The notes: generated by a model from the letters alone, not told the origin. Shown: positions 1 through 11,634, counted from the stretch's first letter. The stretch: 53,215 nt of DNA from Intoshia linei (GCA_001642005.1 LWCA01000110.1:1-53215); one strand, 5' to 3'. Made by a program: numbers and translations.

Positions 1-895
1 ATGTATCAATATTATGTGTGTTTTGAAACACTTTTTCAACAATCTAAAATAAATGAATTTTTTTCTAATTAAATTTATAAATTAGAATCTAGATTCGTGT
101 TATTTCATAAATTAAGTTTCTTTTTGTTTTTAAAATTAATAAAAGTCTATACAATTTTTGATGCTTCTATATTATATATTAATCAATATTTTGTATTTTT
201 CCCGGGAAATTACAATCACTAACTATAATCTGAAAAAGGGAAACAAAATAACTATATATTTAAATTTAAAATTTTGTAACACTTGTAAACTGATCAGTAA
301 TCACTTATTGTTATTACTTACAACAATTTATTTTAATTTAATTTGTTAATTTATAAAGGTTAGAATCTTAACACTTGAAAATGCTTTAAACTGTTTAAAA
401 ATTTTTTCATAAAGATTTCTTGTGTGATTTTTTAAAAAAAAAAAATTAGCACATCAAACAAATTTATATATAATTTAACACAAAAGCCCATGAAAATGGA
501 GATTATACGAATATCCTAAATGATAAATATTTGAAAAAATCGAGAAATTTTAATCATAAAAGTATCTCTTTCAATGCTCATTATGTAAAATTCTCAATTT
601 TAATTAAACGCTCATTTATCAAAGATCATAAACAATGAAATGATTTATATAATATTACATTACACAAAGTATTAACACAACTATAGTAAGACAATGCACA
701 TTAAATATTAATTATAATTTTATAGACTAAGTAACAATTTGACAAAGTAACGTAATCTAATGTGATTCAATGTATCCGTTGTTAAATTTTTAAATTGATT
801 ACAGTTGTTTAAAGTAAAAAATGAAACATTCCGTCAGAAATTAATAGTTTTGTAGTTATTAGTAAGTGATATATGAAATTGTATATAAAAATTAC
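1..895. other. Non-coding or unresolved left edge
   Basis: Very AT-rich sequence downstream of the last tetraspanin exon I can place. No exon for the large extracellular loop or fourth membrane segment of that gene is visible here on the minus strand. A short hydrophobic open stretch near 430-515 (minus) has no CCG motif and no good junction. The missing exons may lie left of the window or may be lost. Confidence 0.4.
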
Positions 896-1407
896 TTGAT
901 CGTAAAAGATTGCTCCAAGTGTGGCAGCAAATATTTGGATAATGATTAGGATAACAACGCTGATGGTATACTAAATAAAAGTTTAAAGAGTGGCAAAATT
1001 TTCAGAATAAATTAATACAGTAAAATAAGTTACGAGTGATATAAAACATTTGCTTTCCTTCCAAGCACCTAAATAAAGGTTGAAATAAATGATGAGATTA
1101 AGCATTACCACAACAGGCTAAAAAGGAAATTAAGGTAAAACAAACCGATACTACTATAAGTATACAACTGAAAGTGTAGATAACGGAATTGTTTTGATCA
1201 ACTTGTATAAGATTAAGGTATTTAATCATATTTTTATCGATTCGAAACCAAATTATAGTGCCCAGTGCTCCAATGCCACAAATCTTAATTGAAACAAATG
1301 TAACTTTTAAATATTAAAAATTTTCATGAATATACCAGAAATATAGCATTGATAATAATGACCAATAATTTGCAAAAATTACAGACCTTATAAACACATG
1401 AACTCAT
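896..1407 (-). CDS. Tetraspanin (3'-partial: first three membrane segments)
   Basis: Four minus-strand exons join with intact phase: 1336-1407, 1109-1283, 1034-1068 and 896-970 (119 codons). The start is the ATG at 1407; the upstream frame is closed. Exon 1 gives a short cytosolic N-terminus and the start of membrane segment 1. Exon 2 continues with the tetraspanin CGIGALG-type end of segment 1, a small loop and segment 2 ending in ACCG. Exon 3 supplies AWKESKC, matching the family's CCGAxxESxC turn. Exon 4 is the hydrophobic third segment, ending FYDQ before a GTAATT donor. Tetraspanins organise membrane microdomains. The large loop with its second CCG motif and segment 4 are not found in 1-895, so the gene either continues left of the window or is truncated. 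Introns are 52, 40 and 63 nt. It lies 469 bp downstream of IRS on the same strand. Confidence 0.8.
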
Positions 1408-1876
1408 GATTGCAACATTTTCTTGAATAAACAATTTTAATATTCAAAATTAATTCGTTTTGAGTTAATAAAGTAAGTGTATAATGTAACAATGAAATGA
1501 ATACATTATAATCAACTTGTATGTAGTCAACCTAATAAACAGTGTATAATTTCTGGGTACTGACGTTTTTAATCTATAAATATACCTTTATGCTCGATTC
1601 GATTTACACAAAGAGTAATCAAATCTACACATGTACTCATGGGTGAAATTAATGGATAAAGTCTCGGTAGATATGTGGACATAAATTTAAAAATCATAAA
1701 TTCATCGCAACAAATATTAAACATTTATCAACATGTAACCATAATTCATGTTTAGTACCGTATATATTTGAAAAATAGGACAGTGTATATTTATTATATT
1801 TAAATTAACAAATATCACAATTAAACATTAACAATAACAATCAATTAGCTATTTAAACATTTTCTATTTTACAGTA
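1408..1876. other. Intergenic spacer IRS / tetraspanin
   Basis: AT-rich sequence between two minus-strand genes. It should hold the IRS 3' UTR and the tetraspanin promoter. I see no coding exon in it. Confidence 0.5.
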
Positions 1877-4800
1877 TCAGTACTCACTTTCATTTTTTAT
1901 TTTTTGTTTGTTGGCCAGGTCTTTCAAGGTGGTTTCATGTTCTTGCATGTCGCTTTTAATTATTCCTATACTACCTTCATAGTTTTGTTTTGTCCATTTT
2001 AAAAATTTGCCAAGTTTTTTCTTTTTCAAATCTTTTTCAAGGTGAGCAATGTTTTTTGTTTTGAATAGACAGACGGCGGAAGTGGAAAAATTCATTTCCA
2101 TGTTATTTTCAGTTGATGAGTCATTATTGGTGGTAGACATGCATGGATCTGTCGATAATCGAGGTGGTAATCTGTTGGATTCACTGCTGATTGAATTATC
2201 ACTGACTCCATTTAAAACACTTGTTGCTCTAATGGGTTTATAATCTAGAGTAAATTTAAATTATATCATTTTTCATATTACTAGGTTCACTTCTTTCAAT
2301 AATTTCTTTGGTTGAGGTTTGTGGAATTTCTAAGTATTCTGATTTTATAGTTTCGTCTAATTTTTTTAATGTATATATAGATTTTTTTAATTAATCAATA
2401 CCGTTGATGAATAGTTTAAAGTCGGATAATATTGATAGAACTTCTAAAATATTAATTGTAAGTAAATAAAAAATTTATCGCATAAATAAGATTTTACAAT
2501 ATGGTGACTGGTTAAATTAAGGTTTGTGGAAAAATTTAAATTTTTCTTTAAATGGTAAGTTTGTTGACAACTGTTATGAATATAGTCAAAATATGTCGTT
2601 TAGAATATCAAAATTATTCTATTTGCACTTTTTTAATAGCAATATGGCATATACAGTAATATAGGTAATGAGCGCCGTTTAATCTGTTGTAGAATAATGT
2701 GAATATTTTTGATTTTGGTTCAAAAAAAGCACCGTATTTGTCTTATTTATGTTCATATTTTTCAATTCTGTTTTTACTATGAAAAAGTTGGGAAATTAGA
2801 AAAATAAAAATAATAGTGTTCGATACAAACAAGAAATTTCAAAATTCATTGAAATTAAAAAAACAAAAAATAAAAATATGCAAAAAAATTAACACAAAAT
2901 CGATTGGATTTTATACAAATCTAATAAAATTAATACTGCACTGTTTATACTTAACTAGCTTGACTTTTATGTACTACGTACAAACAGCACCTAACTCTGC
3001 CGAGGGTACATTTTTATAAAAAAATAATAAAAAAATAAATTCATGTTAAAAATCTAACTTAAAAATCCCACTATTCACTATTATCAATCCTTTAAAGGAG
3101 TGGTTCCCAAATTTGTTTCAGGTGGAACCATCATATCACATTACTTTTTACTTTAAAATCAATTATTCCATCTTAATTTTTTGTTTGTTAACATTTGCGT
3201 AATGAATTTTAAAAATTGTTATCCCATTTTTTTAATTTATTAGACAGAATGTGTGTATAATATTTAAAAATAAAGTAAAAACAGTCCAATCCTAAAAATT
3301 GTCATAAATAGCATAAATTCCAAAAAAATAAAATTAGTCCAATACTAAAAATTGTCATAAAGGTGTGAGTTTTGGAAATTGAAATTTATATTATTATATG
3401 TAAAAATTGTCATAAATTGCATTCTAAGACTGGTAGTTATTGAAATAAACGGTAACACACAAACAAAAATAGCGTAGCATATTATATAAGTTAAGATAAA
3501 TTACCACTATCTATAGTAGAAGAATCATTCATCACATCAATATATTTCATTTGTTCTTTTGGAGATACATCTTCTTCCGGTGGCATGGTATGGAATTTTC
3601 CATAATCTACGCCCCTGACTTTGGATTTTTGTGTTTTTTGGTCTTTGCATTGTATATAATCACCAACGTTGGTTGTTATAAATGAGCGTCGCAAAGTACT
3701 AAAATTTTTTTAAGATACCACACACATGCGTAATATAATAAAATACAAACCGACAACGTTTTAGATCAGGATGTCAATTATGCGACCTTCAATTGTGGAA
3801 TGTGCGCGTTATAATATAAATTTTTATTTTTATAAAAATTTTATACGTATATTTCTTTTTTTACAGTTTTTTCATAATTACAATTTTAACATAACATTTT
3901 GAGTAAAGATTATTTTGTGCGGCCTGCGTAATAACTTTTTTTCACATTTGGCCCGCCAATCAAATTGAGCCTGACACCCCTGTTTTAGACGACCATTCTC
4001 AATGAAGTCCACATCAATTTTTTTTAGATCCATCAAAAATTTTATAGTTACATTATTTACAGAAATAAAAAAATGATATTTCAGCAATAATAGCAATTTT
4101 TTATAATTAACGCAATTTAATATCTATTTTCCATAATACCACATTTTAATCACATCTTAGATACTCAATATAAAAGTAAAAACAATAATACCCATTTTCT
4201 CCCAATGCATTGAATGTGATTATATGTTCACATATAAAGGAAATATTTAAAGGTGAATAACGTTGATATTACGCAATTTAAATAATAACGTATAAAATGT
4301 TTAGAATCGTGTAGGCTTTCAATGTATTTTTCATGGTTATGAGATTTTTAATTTAGTCTCTTACCGTCTACAGCAGAGATGTAAGACTCAATTTGCTTGG
4401 CGGGCCAAATGTGAAAACAAGTTATTACGCGGGCCGCACATAAAAATCTTTACTTAAAAAATTATGTTAAAACTAACAAATTTAATTAATTTATAATAAT
4501 TTTAATTCATAAAATGAAATATGAAAAAACGAAAATGGAATAAATGTAAAAATTGTAATAATGAATAAATAAATCATGAAAAATATATGAAAAAACTGTA
4601 AAATAAGAATTATATGTATTAAAATTGTTATAAAAAATACAAATTTATATTATAACGCGGGCCGTACGTTCCATAATTGGGGAGCAAATGGCCCGTGGGC
4701 CGCATAATTGACACCCATAATCTCACCAATAAAATGTGTAAAAATGTACGACCGGTTCAATGTTTTTATGAATCTATAATATTAAAAGTGTTACCCTGGC

Positions 4801-6160
4801 CAAGTAATTATGCGGATATGAATCCAATCGAAAACGTTTGGAAAATATTGAAAGATGAAGTGCATGAAGTAAAAAATTCTTCAAAAAAAATTGATATTGA
4901 ATTGATACTTGTATCAATTCATCATTAACCTATCTTTGAAAACCATTTTTTTAAACTTTAATATAAGGTACTACATTTTATGGGTCCAGAGCTAAAAAAT
5001 CGAGAAACGATGACATATACAAGAATGTCTCTACTGGACTATGACCCGGTCCGTGAAATACCAGTACTCAATGAGTACTACTCATGTGACTCTATGATAG
5101 AGTAATAAATAATTTAACTCCAAAACGAAAATAACCCATTTCAAAAAATACTTTAAGCATACCCATTACGCTTTTTTGACTTAAGAACACCTCACTTTTA
5201 GAAAACCTTACAAACCTCAAAGAAATCTACAATTAACCATTTCAAATAATTATATTTAAAAGGGATAGCATCTATTATACTATAATGAAAAAATCATACA
5301 ACAATATTGTATTATGCATATCTTGAGCGGTGTTACAAGAATCAGTCTTCATGCATATTTCACCACTACCCATAGTAGAAGCATTTCCGGTTGTAACAAG
5401 AAAATAGCATTCAAAATGACCAAGTTTTCGAACATTTGATAGCTAATTTGATAATAGATTTTTTAAAGAATGATAAATCCAATTACCTCTAAAATAATAC
5501 TTGGAGATTTAGATTGAAATGTTGCCATGAAAATAATATTTGCTGCAGTGAGTCCTAGCCGATAATCTCCATGTTCAACAGTGCTTTTTTTATCATTTTT
5601 AATTAATTTTAACATGATTGGTGCAGGTAAGGTGACCGTTTTCATTTTTTTGTATTCGCCAGTAGATATAATTTTATTGACGACTTCCACCTGCCACATG
5701 TTGATAAATGTTGAACTGAGGAGTATTTTTTCGCCTTTACATTGTAAACGAACTTTTCGTAACAAATGAAGCCATTTTTCAGCTTCATTGTTATCAGCAC
5801 ATATAAACTAAGAATATTAAATTATAAAAATAAAAAAAAAAATTACCGCCATAATATTTTGACTTATTGTAAAAATCGCTATAGTGTGTACGTGACCGAC
5901 TAATGTGTCAATGGATATACACTCATCAATAAGATTAAGAGTATGGCTAGGTTTTCGTTTATTCATAAAAAGTTTTTCATTTTTATAACAAGATAACTCT
6001 GCAATTTTTTCGTAAGCAGTTTCTTTTATTGTTAAAGCATAGAAGCGCCTTTTTTTTGTCTATTTTAAATAAATTAAAAAAATTTATATTATGAGAATAA
6101 ATAATAATATACCTTCAATTTTTTTAGCCATCCAGTGATGACGACGTCTTCGACAGTCAT
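1877..6160 (-). CDS. IRS: Insulin receptor substrate (IRS/chico), PH + PTB, compact tail
   Basis: Eight minus-strand exons: 6113-6160, 5847-6059, 5487-5807, 5300-5442, 3505-3698, 2402-2443, 2282-2356, 1877-2244 (467 aa). Every junction keeps phase. Residues ~8-108 form a PH domain: GWLKK at the start, RRFYAL, CYKNEK, and a final helix with EAEKWLHLL. Residues ~115-240 form the IRS-type PTB domain: MWQVEVV, YRLGLT, a LGHFECYFLV strand, SGEICMK, and a last helix AQDMHNTIL. IRS proteins dock on activated insulin/IGF receptors and recruit SH2 proteins. The tail (~225 residues) holds Tyr motifs GDYIQC, KYIDV, EYLEI and NYKPI but no YXXM. Domain assignment is firm. Attaching exons 5-8 rests on splice phase and Tyr content, so it is less certain. 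A GTGAGT donor-like site at the end of exon 8 leaves a longer tail possible. Introns 4 and 5 carry hAT, mariner and Helitron debris. Confidence 0.78.
2955..3496 (-). mobile_element. Non-autonomous Helitron-like element (542 bp)
   Basis: On the minus strand it begins TC just after an A (3496) and ends CTAG just before a T (2955), as Helitrons do. Close to the 3' end lies a hairpin around a GTACGTAGTAC core. The 5' part matches the starts at 7405, 33441 and 49495. The 3' part matches 32433-32607 and the end of the 49495-50602 element. It sits in IRS intron 5, 8 nt inside the donor of exon 5. Confidence 0.65.
3767..3982 (-). mobile_element. hAT-type MITE (216 bp) with 8-bp target duplication
   Basis: The ends are CAGGATGTCAATT on the left and AATTGAGCCTGACACCCCTG on the right, imperfect inverted repeats of the hAT type. 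Flanks TTTTAGAT (3759-3766) and TTTTAGAC (3983-3990) are a 7/8 match for a target duplication. The interior shares the GGCCCGCCAA and GCGGCC blocks with the copies at 4374 and 43786. It lies in IRS intron 4. Confidence 0.75.
4374..4717 (+). mobile_element. Degraded hAT MITE of the same family
   Basis: It opens with GACTCAATTTGC and GGCGGGCCAAATGTG as the 43786 copy does, and closes with ATAATTGACACCC. It is longer (~344 bp) and contains a second GCGGGCCG block, so it may be two nested or recombined copies. No clean target duplication is visible. Located in IRS intron 4. Confidence 0.55.
4741..4928 (+). pseudogene. Tc1/mariner transposase C-terminal remnant
   Basis: The translation includes LPWPSNYADMNPIENVW, the conserved block around the third catalytic acidic residue of Tc1-type DD34E transposases. 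It is followed by a lysine-rich helix and a stop at 4928. The upstream catalytic region is absent, so this is a fragment. It sits inside IRS intron 4 on the opposite strand. Confidence 0.75.
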
Positions 6161-7404
6161 GGGTACAGTGAAATTTAGGTAACGATTTTGATGAACATTT
6201 AAAATTCAAAAATAAAAGTAAAGACACAATATAGTTAATTGTATATAATTTATAATCATTTAAATCAATAAGTTGGAATTCTATAAAGGTAACTATAACA
6301 ATATTTGATAAATGGTTAAAATTTATGAAAATACAATTGTAGAATCGCAATTTGCAAATATATCACATTTTATAATCAAATAAAGTTTTTCAGTCGAATG
6401 TTTACTTTTATTGTAGTCATTTTCGTAAATCGGTATATCACATAATAATGATGGAATTGTTTTAAATTTCTATACACCTCCATTATCTTTGATTTATTTA
6501 GGTCAATGATCTCTATTTATTTTTAGTTTCAATTTACAGTGTTTAGTTTCGTCTTTAATTGTCTGCTGACGTGATAGAATAGTAAAATGTACGATTTTGT
6601 ACAATGTAGTGAATACAATAATTTGTAATAAGATGTTTATTGTAATGTATGCCATTTAAAAAATGTATTAACTGGTCAATATTAACTTTTATTAGATTTG
6701 CATTTGCGTTGATCATATTTTTAATTGTAGTACTTAAATGTTATTATTAAATTCTTTTATGTATTTATTAATTTCAAACAATGTTATTACATTTACAATT
6801 TTACAAAATTGATGTACAATATAGGTTTGCGACACGGTTCCAATCACCCACTTTAAAAGTTCTTCAATAATTTACCATCAAAAAAAGTTAATTTAATTTT
6901 TATGTTGATTTTTTCAAATTTCTAACCCTTACATTCTTTACTTATACAAAACTAATTTAGTTAAAAGTGTAGTTTATTTATTTATTTGTCTGTTCTAGTA
7001 TATTTAAGAAAATAAGAGTAGTCGATTTTCAAAATTTTCAATTATATTACTGTTTTTCGAGAGTGATGTTTTATCGCAAATTTCATTTTCATAAATTCAG
7101 TCCTTCAAGGTACAAACCCCAAATATCCTTTTTTTAAAATTCATTTATTATCATTCAATTTAGGAATATAACAAATACAGAATCTGATCAAGATTTTAAA
7201 ATCATAAACATTATCATAGAATTCAAACTAAACAAAGTTCATTTTCACAATCAAAACCCAGATTTATTATTATTTATATTACTTTATTAAAAAATTTAAT
7301 TTAAAAATATCCAGTTAACACTGACATAAAATTTCAATCTGATAAAGTGACGCATTCATGATCAAAAAAGCATTTTGGTATTCATTTTTTTTATTGGAAA
7401 CATA
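6161..7404. other. IRS upstream region, no gene seen
   Basis: AT-rich sequence upstream of the IRS start. I found no exon with coding-like composition on either strand. It presumably includes the IRS promoter. Confidence 0.4.
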
Positions 7405-8400
7405 TCCTTACTTATTTAATATGCTTTGTTTGTCTGTGTGTGTTATGGTTTATTTCAATAATTACCAGTCTTAGAATTTTATAAAATCCACATTTCTATT
7501 CCATTTTTTTCTGAGGGTGTTAGTAAGATAAATTTCAACCTTCGAAACTAACATCTTACGGGTTAAAAAGCCAAATTGTCATTTTTTTTCAAAATAAAAC
7601 GAGTTTGAGAATTTAAAAAAATATACACTCTTATACGGATATTAAAATCATAAATATTATCATAAATTTAAATTTATAAAAAAATTTCTTAAGGGCCAAA
7701 ACCTCAAATTACTTTTTTTTTTTTAATAAAAACAGCCCTAGAATTTAAAAAAAATTTCAGGTGGTACAGTTGTATCCTGTTAACATACAGAAAAATTTTT
7801 AATCTGAACAAGTGACACCTTCACGACCAAAAATAGTATTTTAGTATTCATATATTTTAAAATAATAACAAAAAATGTGAAATAATTAACTGTCCGAAAA
7901 TTAAAAAAAAAAATAATTCTGATAAAGCTTATTCCAGTTGATATAAATAAAAAATTTCAACCCCAGAAATCTACGCATTCATGATGAATAATAATTTTCA
8001 ATATATTATCAACCAATATTTTTCAAATATTTCGATTAAAATATACATTGAAAATGTAAATATTTATCTTACAATTTCAAAAAAAAATGTGCATTGAACG
8101 TTTAAACATTTCCAATAAAGAAATATGCGTGAAAATCTATATAATTTATTCCTACGCAAATTTTTTTATTGCTTCGTAATTTTTAAATTTTCATTTTCAA
8201 AACATTGTGTATAAAATTTGCATTAAAAGTAATATACTTTGTTATTATTATTTTTATATTTATTACATTCCTTTACAATATTGGTAAAATTCGCTTGATA
8301 TATGTTTATAAAGTGATATTATTATTTTTTCACTTTAGGGGTGTACTTTACGGGAACCAAGTTGGTACTATAACTGTGAAATATGTTGGGAACCGCTGAA
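7405..8400 (+). mobile_element. Helitron-like element, 5' end intact, 3' end missing
   Basis: It starts TCCTTACTTATTTAATATGC directly after an A, the same start as the elements at 3496 (minus), 33441 (minus) and 49495. It then follows the shared ~900-bp body (TACCAGTCTTAGAATTTTAT and later blocks). The conserved 3' hairpin and CTAG are not found, so it is 3'-truncated. The right boundary is approximate. Confidence 0.55.
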
Positions 8401-8429
8401 TTATAACGATAAATAAATATACAATTAGT

Positions 8430-8640
8430 AATTGAGATAACTAGAAAACTGTTCGACAAAATTTTTGGTAGATTTTTAAAATGTTGGATTAAAATTAAAA
8501 AATAAATATTAATCCTACAATTTCAAAAAAAATGTGCATTGAATGTCTACACATTTCCAATAAAGACATATGGGTGACAATCTATATAATTCATTTCTTC
8601 GCAATTTTTCAATCTCAAATTCTTCAAGAATCTCTGCCTG
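8430..8640 (+). repeat. Partial second copy of the Helitron-like body
   Basis: About 130 bp around 8510-8620 repeats 8060-8180 closely: both read through a poly-A-rich stretch, then GTGCATTGAA, CACATTTCCAATAAAG or its variant, and AATCTATATAATT. This indicates tandem duplication or nested insertion. Boundaries are approximate. Confidence 0.5.
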
Positions 8641-9003
8641 AAATTATCTGGTCTATATATTAATTTGTAACTATAGTTAATTGTAGTTGTAGTTAATTGT
8701 AACATCAAGTTGATTAAACGCAGTAAATAAAGTACAAAATATATATTATCTAATTTATTTAAAATTTAAATTAATTTATCTGGCATGTTGAATGTAAATG
8801 ATTCCTATAGTACGTACACTGAAGCCTACAACACCATAACTAACTTTTTCTGAGAGAATTACCATCCTGTATATATATGCTCTAAATTAACCGTACAAAA
8901 CAAAAACAAAGGTATAAAACAAGAGAGAAATAAAATTAAGGATTTGCCAAATAATTCTGTTCAGTATAATAAACAATTAATAGTTTGTAAAGTTATTTAA
9001 AAT

Positions 9004-9600
9004 ATGTATAGATGGATTTGTAAGCATTCTACTCATTACAGAAAACGCACTAATAATATACGAAAAAACCAAAAATACTTTGATACTTCAATCCTGTCAA
9101 TTTTCACTATATTTGGTATACAATTTAAAAGCATATACTATTCAAAATTTAAACATTCTCATGAAATAAGCAAGCAATTATATGAAAAGTTCAACAGATT
9201 ATCTCACCTTAATGATAATACATATAATGAAATGGTTGAATATAGGTAGAAATCCTACTATTATTTTGAATAAACTCAATTCTAACATAAAACGTAAAGA
9301 TATTTACAGTCTAAAGTCGAAAATAAATCGTAGAGGTAAAATTAGTTGTTAATATCTTAATAATCGAAAATTTAATAGAGTATGATAGATGAATTAAAAA
9401 CTATTATTAAACAAGAACATAATTATTTACAAGATAATACATGTAGCCATGAGGGTATCGATTTAGGTTTCTTTTAGTTTATATAATGTAATAAACAGAT
9501 TTAGAATCTGTTCAATTGAACAGTGAAGGTAGATGTGATAAAATTAACATAATAGGCAGAAAATGCTAGAGATATGGAAGATGCAGAATATAAAAAATAA
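9004..9600 (+). CDS. Hypothetical protein, five short exons (134 aa)
   Basis: Exons 9004-9245, 9310-9335, 9389-9454, 9499-9528 and 9560-9600 join with agreeing phase at all four junctions, ending in TAA. Introns are 64, 53, 44 and 31 nt, the size class of neighbouring genes. The N-terminus is basic (first ~25 residues). A possible short hydrophobic segment follows at ~30-45, then an amphipathic charged region and an acidic, Asp/Glu-rich C-terminus ending YKK. I do not recognise the family. A faint likeness to the N-terminal part of syntaxin-5 (a DELKTIIKQ stretch) is not enough to name it. The four-junction agreement argues for a real gene, but composition is AT-rich and the first exon carries most of the length. 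It could be an over-fitted model. Confidence 0.35.
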
Positions 9601-9719
9601 ATTTCTAAATAATTTGTTTTCGTTACATAAAGATTTTCCAAGTTGTCTCAAGTATAATTTCCTCGGCATATATACATTTCCCGATTTATAAATAATGTAA
9701 CTGTTTACAGCCAAAATAT

Positions 9720-10262
9720 TCAATAAACCCTAAAACAAACAATGAGGCCATCTTCTAGTTTCAAAAAATTTCCAAATTTCAAAAATTTTTTTCTTGGAGC
9801 TGTAGAAAATCTATTTGGGTAGATTTTATTCGTATTCCAAATACTCACACCATCTTTGCCAGTCATGGATATATCAGGTTCAGGTGCATCACTCTCAGAT
9901 TCTGTTAAACTTTCATTCAAATAACCACTATTGAATTCTGATCCACTAGAAGTATTAAAATCTTCTTCAATGTCTTCGTTCATAATCATAATATAAATCA
10001 GCGAACAAAAATAAAAATTGTAAATTTTTAGTATTTAATAATCAAATTAAAAAAAACTTTAGCGTTAATAATATTTATTTGTAACTTACAGTAATATTAT
10101 ACATATAATTGTCATGTATTATATTTAAGCTCAATTTAAATCTTATAAATAATGTGAAATTTTAATTATTTATTATAGCTTATGTCAAAATATAATATGT
10201 TAATTTATTTTCATTCATAAAAAACGGACAAAAATGTCCTCTGCGAGTAGTAAAGGGTTAAA
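9720..10262 (-). mobile_element. piggyBac remnant: one end plus transposase N-terminus
   Basis: Read on the minus strand, the element begins at TTAA (10259-10262) followed by CCCTTTACTACTCGC, matching piggyBac ends inserted at TTAA. About 270 bp further in, an open frame (9989 to 9720, 89 codons) has the acidic Ser/Asp/Glu-rich N-terminus and a TGKDGVSIWN block typical of piggyBac transposases, then stops. The DDD catalytic core and the other terminus are missing. It ends 251 bp upstream of the LSM4 start codon. Confidence 0.6.
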
Positions 10263-10513
10263 ACTAAATGTACAATTTTGTGGGCCGCACCATAAAAAAT
10301 ATAGCCAAAAGGCAAGTATAAATATTTTTCGTCTGGAATCCAAACTCTGGGAGCACGTCAAAAAATTAGAAATGGTCTATTAGTGTTATTTAAAATTTGA
10401 GTGATAATTAAAATGTTTAATAATCTATAGAAATAAAATATGATTGTAAGTATAAAGTTATTTTCTATCAAATTTTACTACAATTTATGATTAAAAATTG
10501 AAAATATATATAA

Positions 10514-11314
10514 ATGGTAAAATCTAAATTAATTTTTCAATTATTTGACCTTATAAATTATACCGCCAATGTTCCCAAAATAAAACATTTGATAACTACA
10601 ACTTTTAAAAAAAGTGACATCAATTTCACATACAGTCATGTAGTAAAGAATGGGGACAATAAAAAAAACTTGAGACCGTTAGATATATTAGAAAATATTT
10701 ATTATTTATATTTACATTTATTTCATTTTTATAATTTAGCTACCTTTATCCCTTCTAAGAGGTGCTATCAATCATCCATTGGTATATTTTTATTTCATGT
10801 GACCCGAGCGTAATTTGGAGATTTGAAATTGAGGAACCACCTCTAATTTCATTACAATTTAATTTTTTTTGAAATTAAAATATTTTGTAATTAATTTTTA
10901 CATTTTTAATTAAATATTTAGTTGGTGGAACTCAAAAATGGAGAAACATACAATGGTATCAAATATTTTCAGATTCTGTATAAATTATAATTAAGGACAC
11001 TTGAAAAATTGTGATAATTGGATGAATATTCATTTATGTGAAGTTATATGCACGTCAAAGGTTTCTAATAACTGATAAAATATTGACAACTTATTATAGG
11101 ACGGTACAAAATTTACAAAAATGCCAGAGTGTTATATCAGAGGAAATACAATAAAATATTTCATTTTGGTTGACGAGGTTCTTCAATCTATGAGAGATGA
11201 AACAAGATTGGAAAAAAAGGCTCATTCTTTACCAAGTAACTATTTAAATTATTTTTGTATATATTTTTAGAAAAGCCAGCTGGAATGAAAATTGGATCCA
11301 AAAAGAAAAATTAA
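10514..11314 (+). CDS. LSM4: U6 snRNA-associated Sm-like protein LSm4
   Basis: Six exons: 10514-10516 (ATG only), 10740-10781, 10922-10955, 10996-11060, 11100-11235, 11271-11314 (107 aa). LSm4 is a subunit of the LSm1-7 ring (mRNA decay) and LSm2-8 ring (U6 snRNP). The residues LPLSLL, LVELKNGETYNG, CDNWMN, EVICTSKDG and MPECYIRGNTIKY give the Sm1 and Sm2 motifs in order. The N-terminal LPLSLL must be joined to an ATG in phase 0, and the ATG at 10514 is followed directly by a GTAAAA donor, so exon 1 carries only the start codon. The C-terminus is short and Lys-rich and lacks the RG-rich tail of vertebrate LSm4. The last three introns are 40, 39 and 35 nt. Confidence 0.92.
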
Positions 11315-11634
11315 GGTGTATTTAAACATTTTTTTAATCCGTGTAAATTATTTCAGATACCTAAATAAATGATTAATAATATTCGTTGATTTTTGTGTAA
11401 ATTTTTTCAAAATTATAAATTGTACTTTTTGTACCAATTTCGACCAGTACAATCATTCATCTTGTTGGTTACATGCATACCTTCTTTATTTTTATTTATA
11501 AATTGATTATCCATTGTGTGTCTAGGAAGTCCAGCTAAATTGTCAATTTAATTTTAAAAAAAGTGACTTTTGGAATATAAAGTTTATAACTCAGTTTTAT
11601 TTTTTGTTAATAAATTTATCCTGTCAAATGTAAT
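11315..11634. other. Convergent spacer LSM4 / MAK-like kinase
   Basis: AT-rich 320-bp gap between two convergent genes. It holds an AATAAA at 11364-11369 for LSM4. No coding exon seen. Confidence 0.5.

Noticed and set aside
5291-5299. IRS ending right after the PTB domain at an in-frame TAA
   Set aside because: A GTATGA donor at 5299 and phase-consistent downstream exons with tyrosine motifs give a more plausible, though not certain, tail.
9004-9600. Syntaxin-5 identity for the small five-exon gene
   Set aside because: Likeness is limited to two short helical stretches. There is no SNARE motif or membrane anchor.
10514-10813. 99-codon open frame at the LSM4 start
   Set aside because: Only its ATG is used. 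The rest is LSM4 intron 1, followed by exon 2 in another frame.
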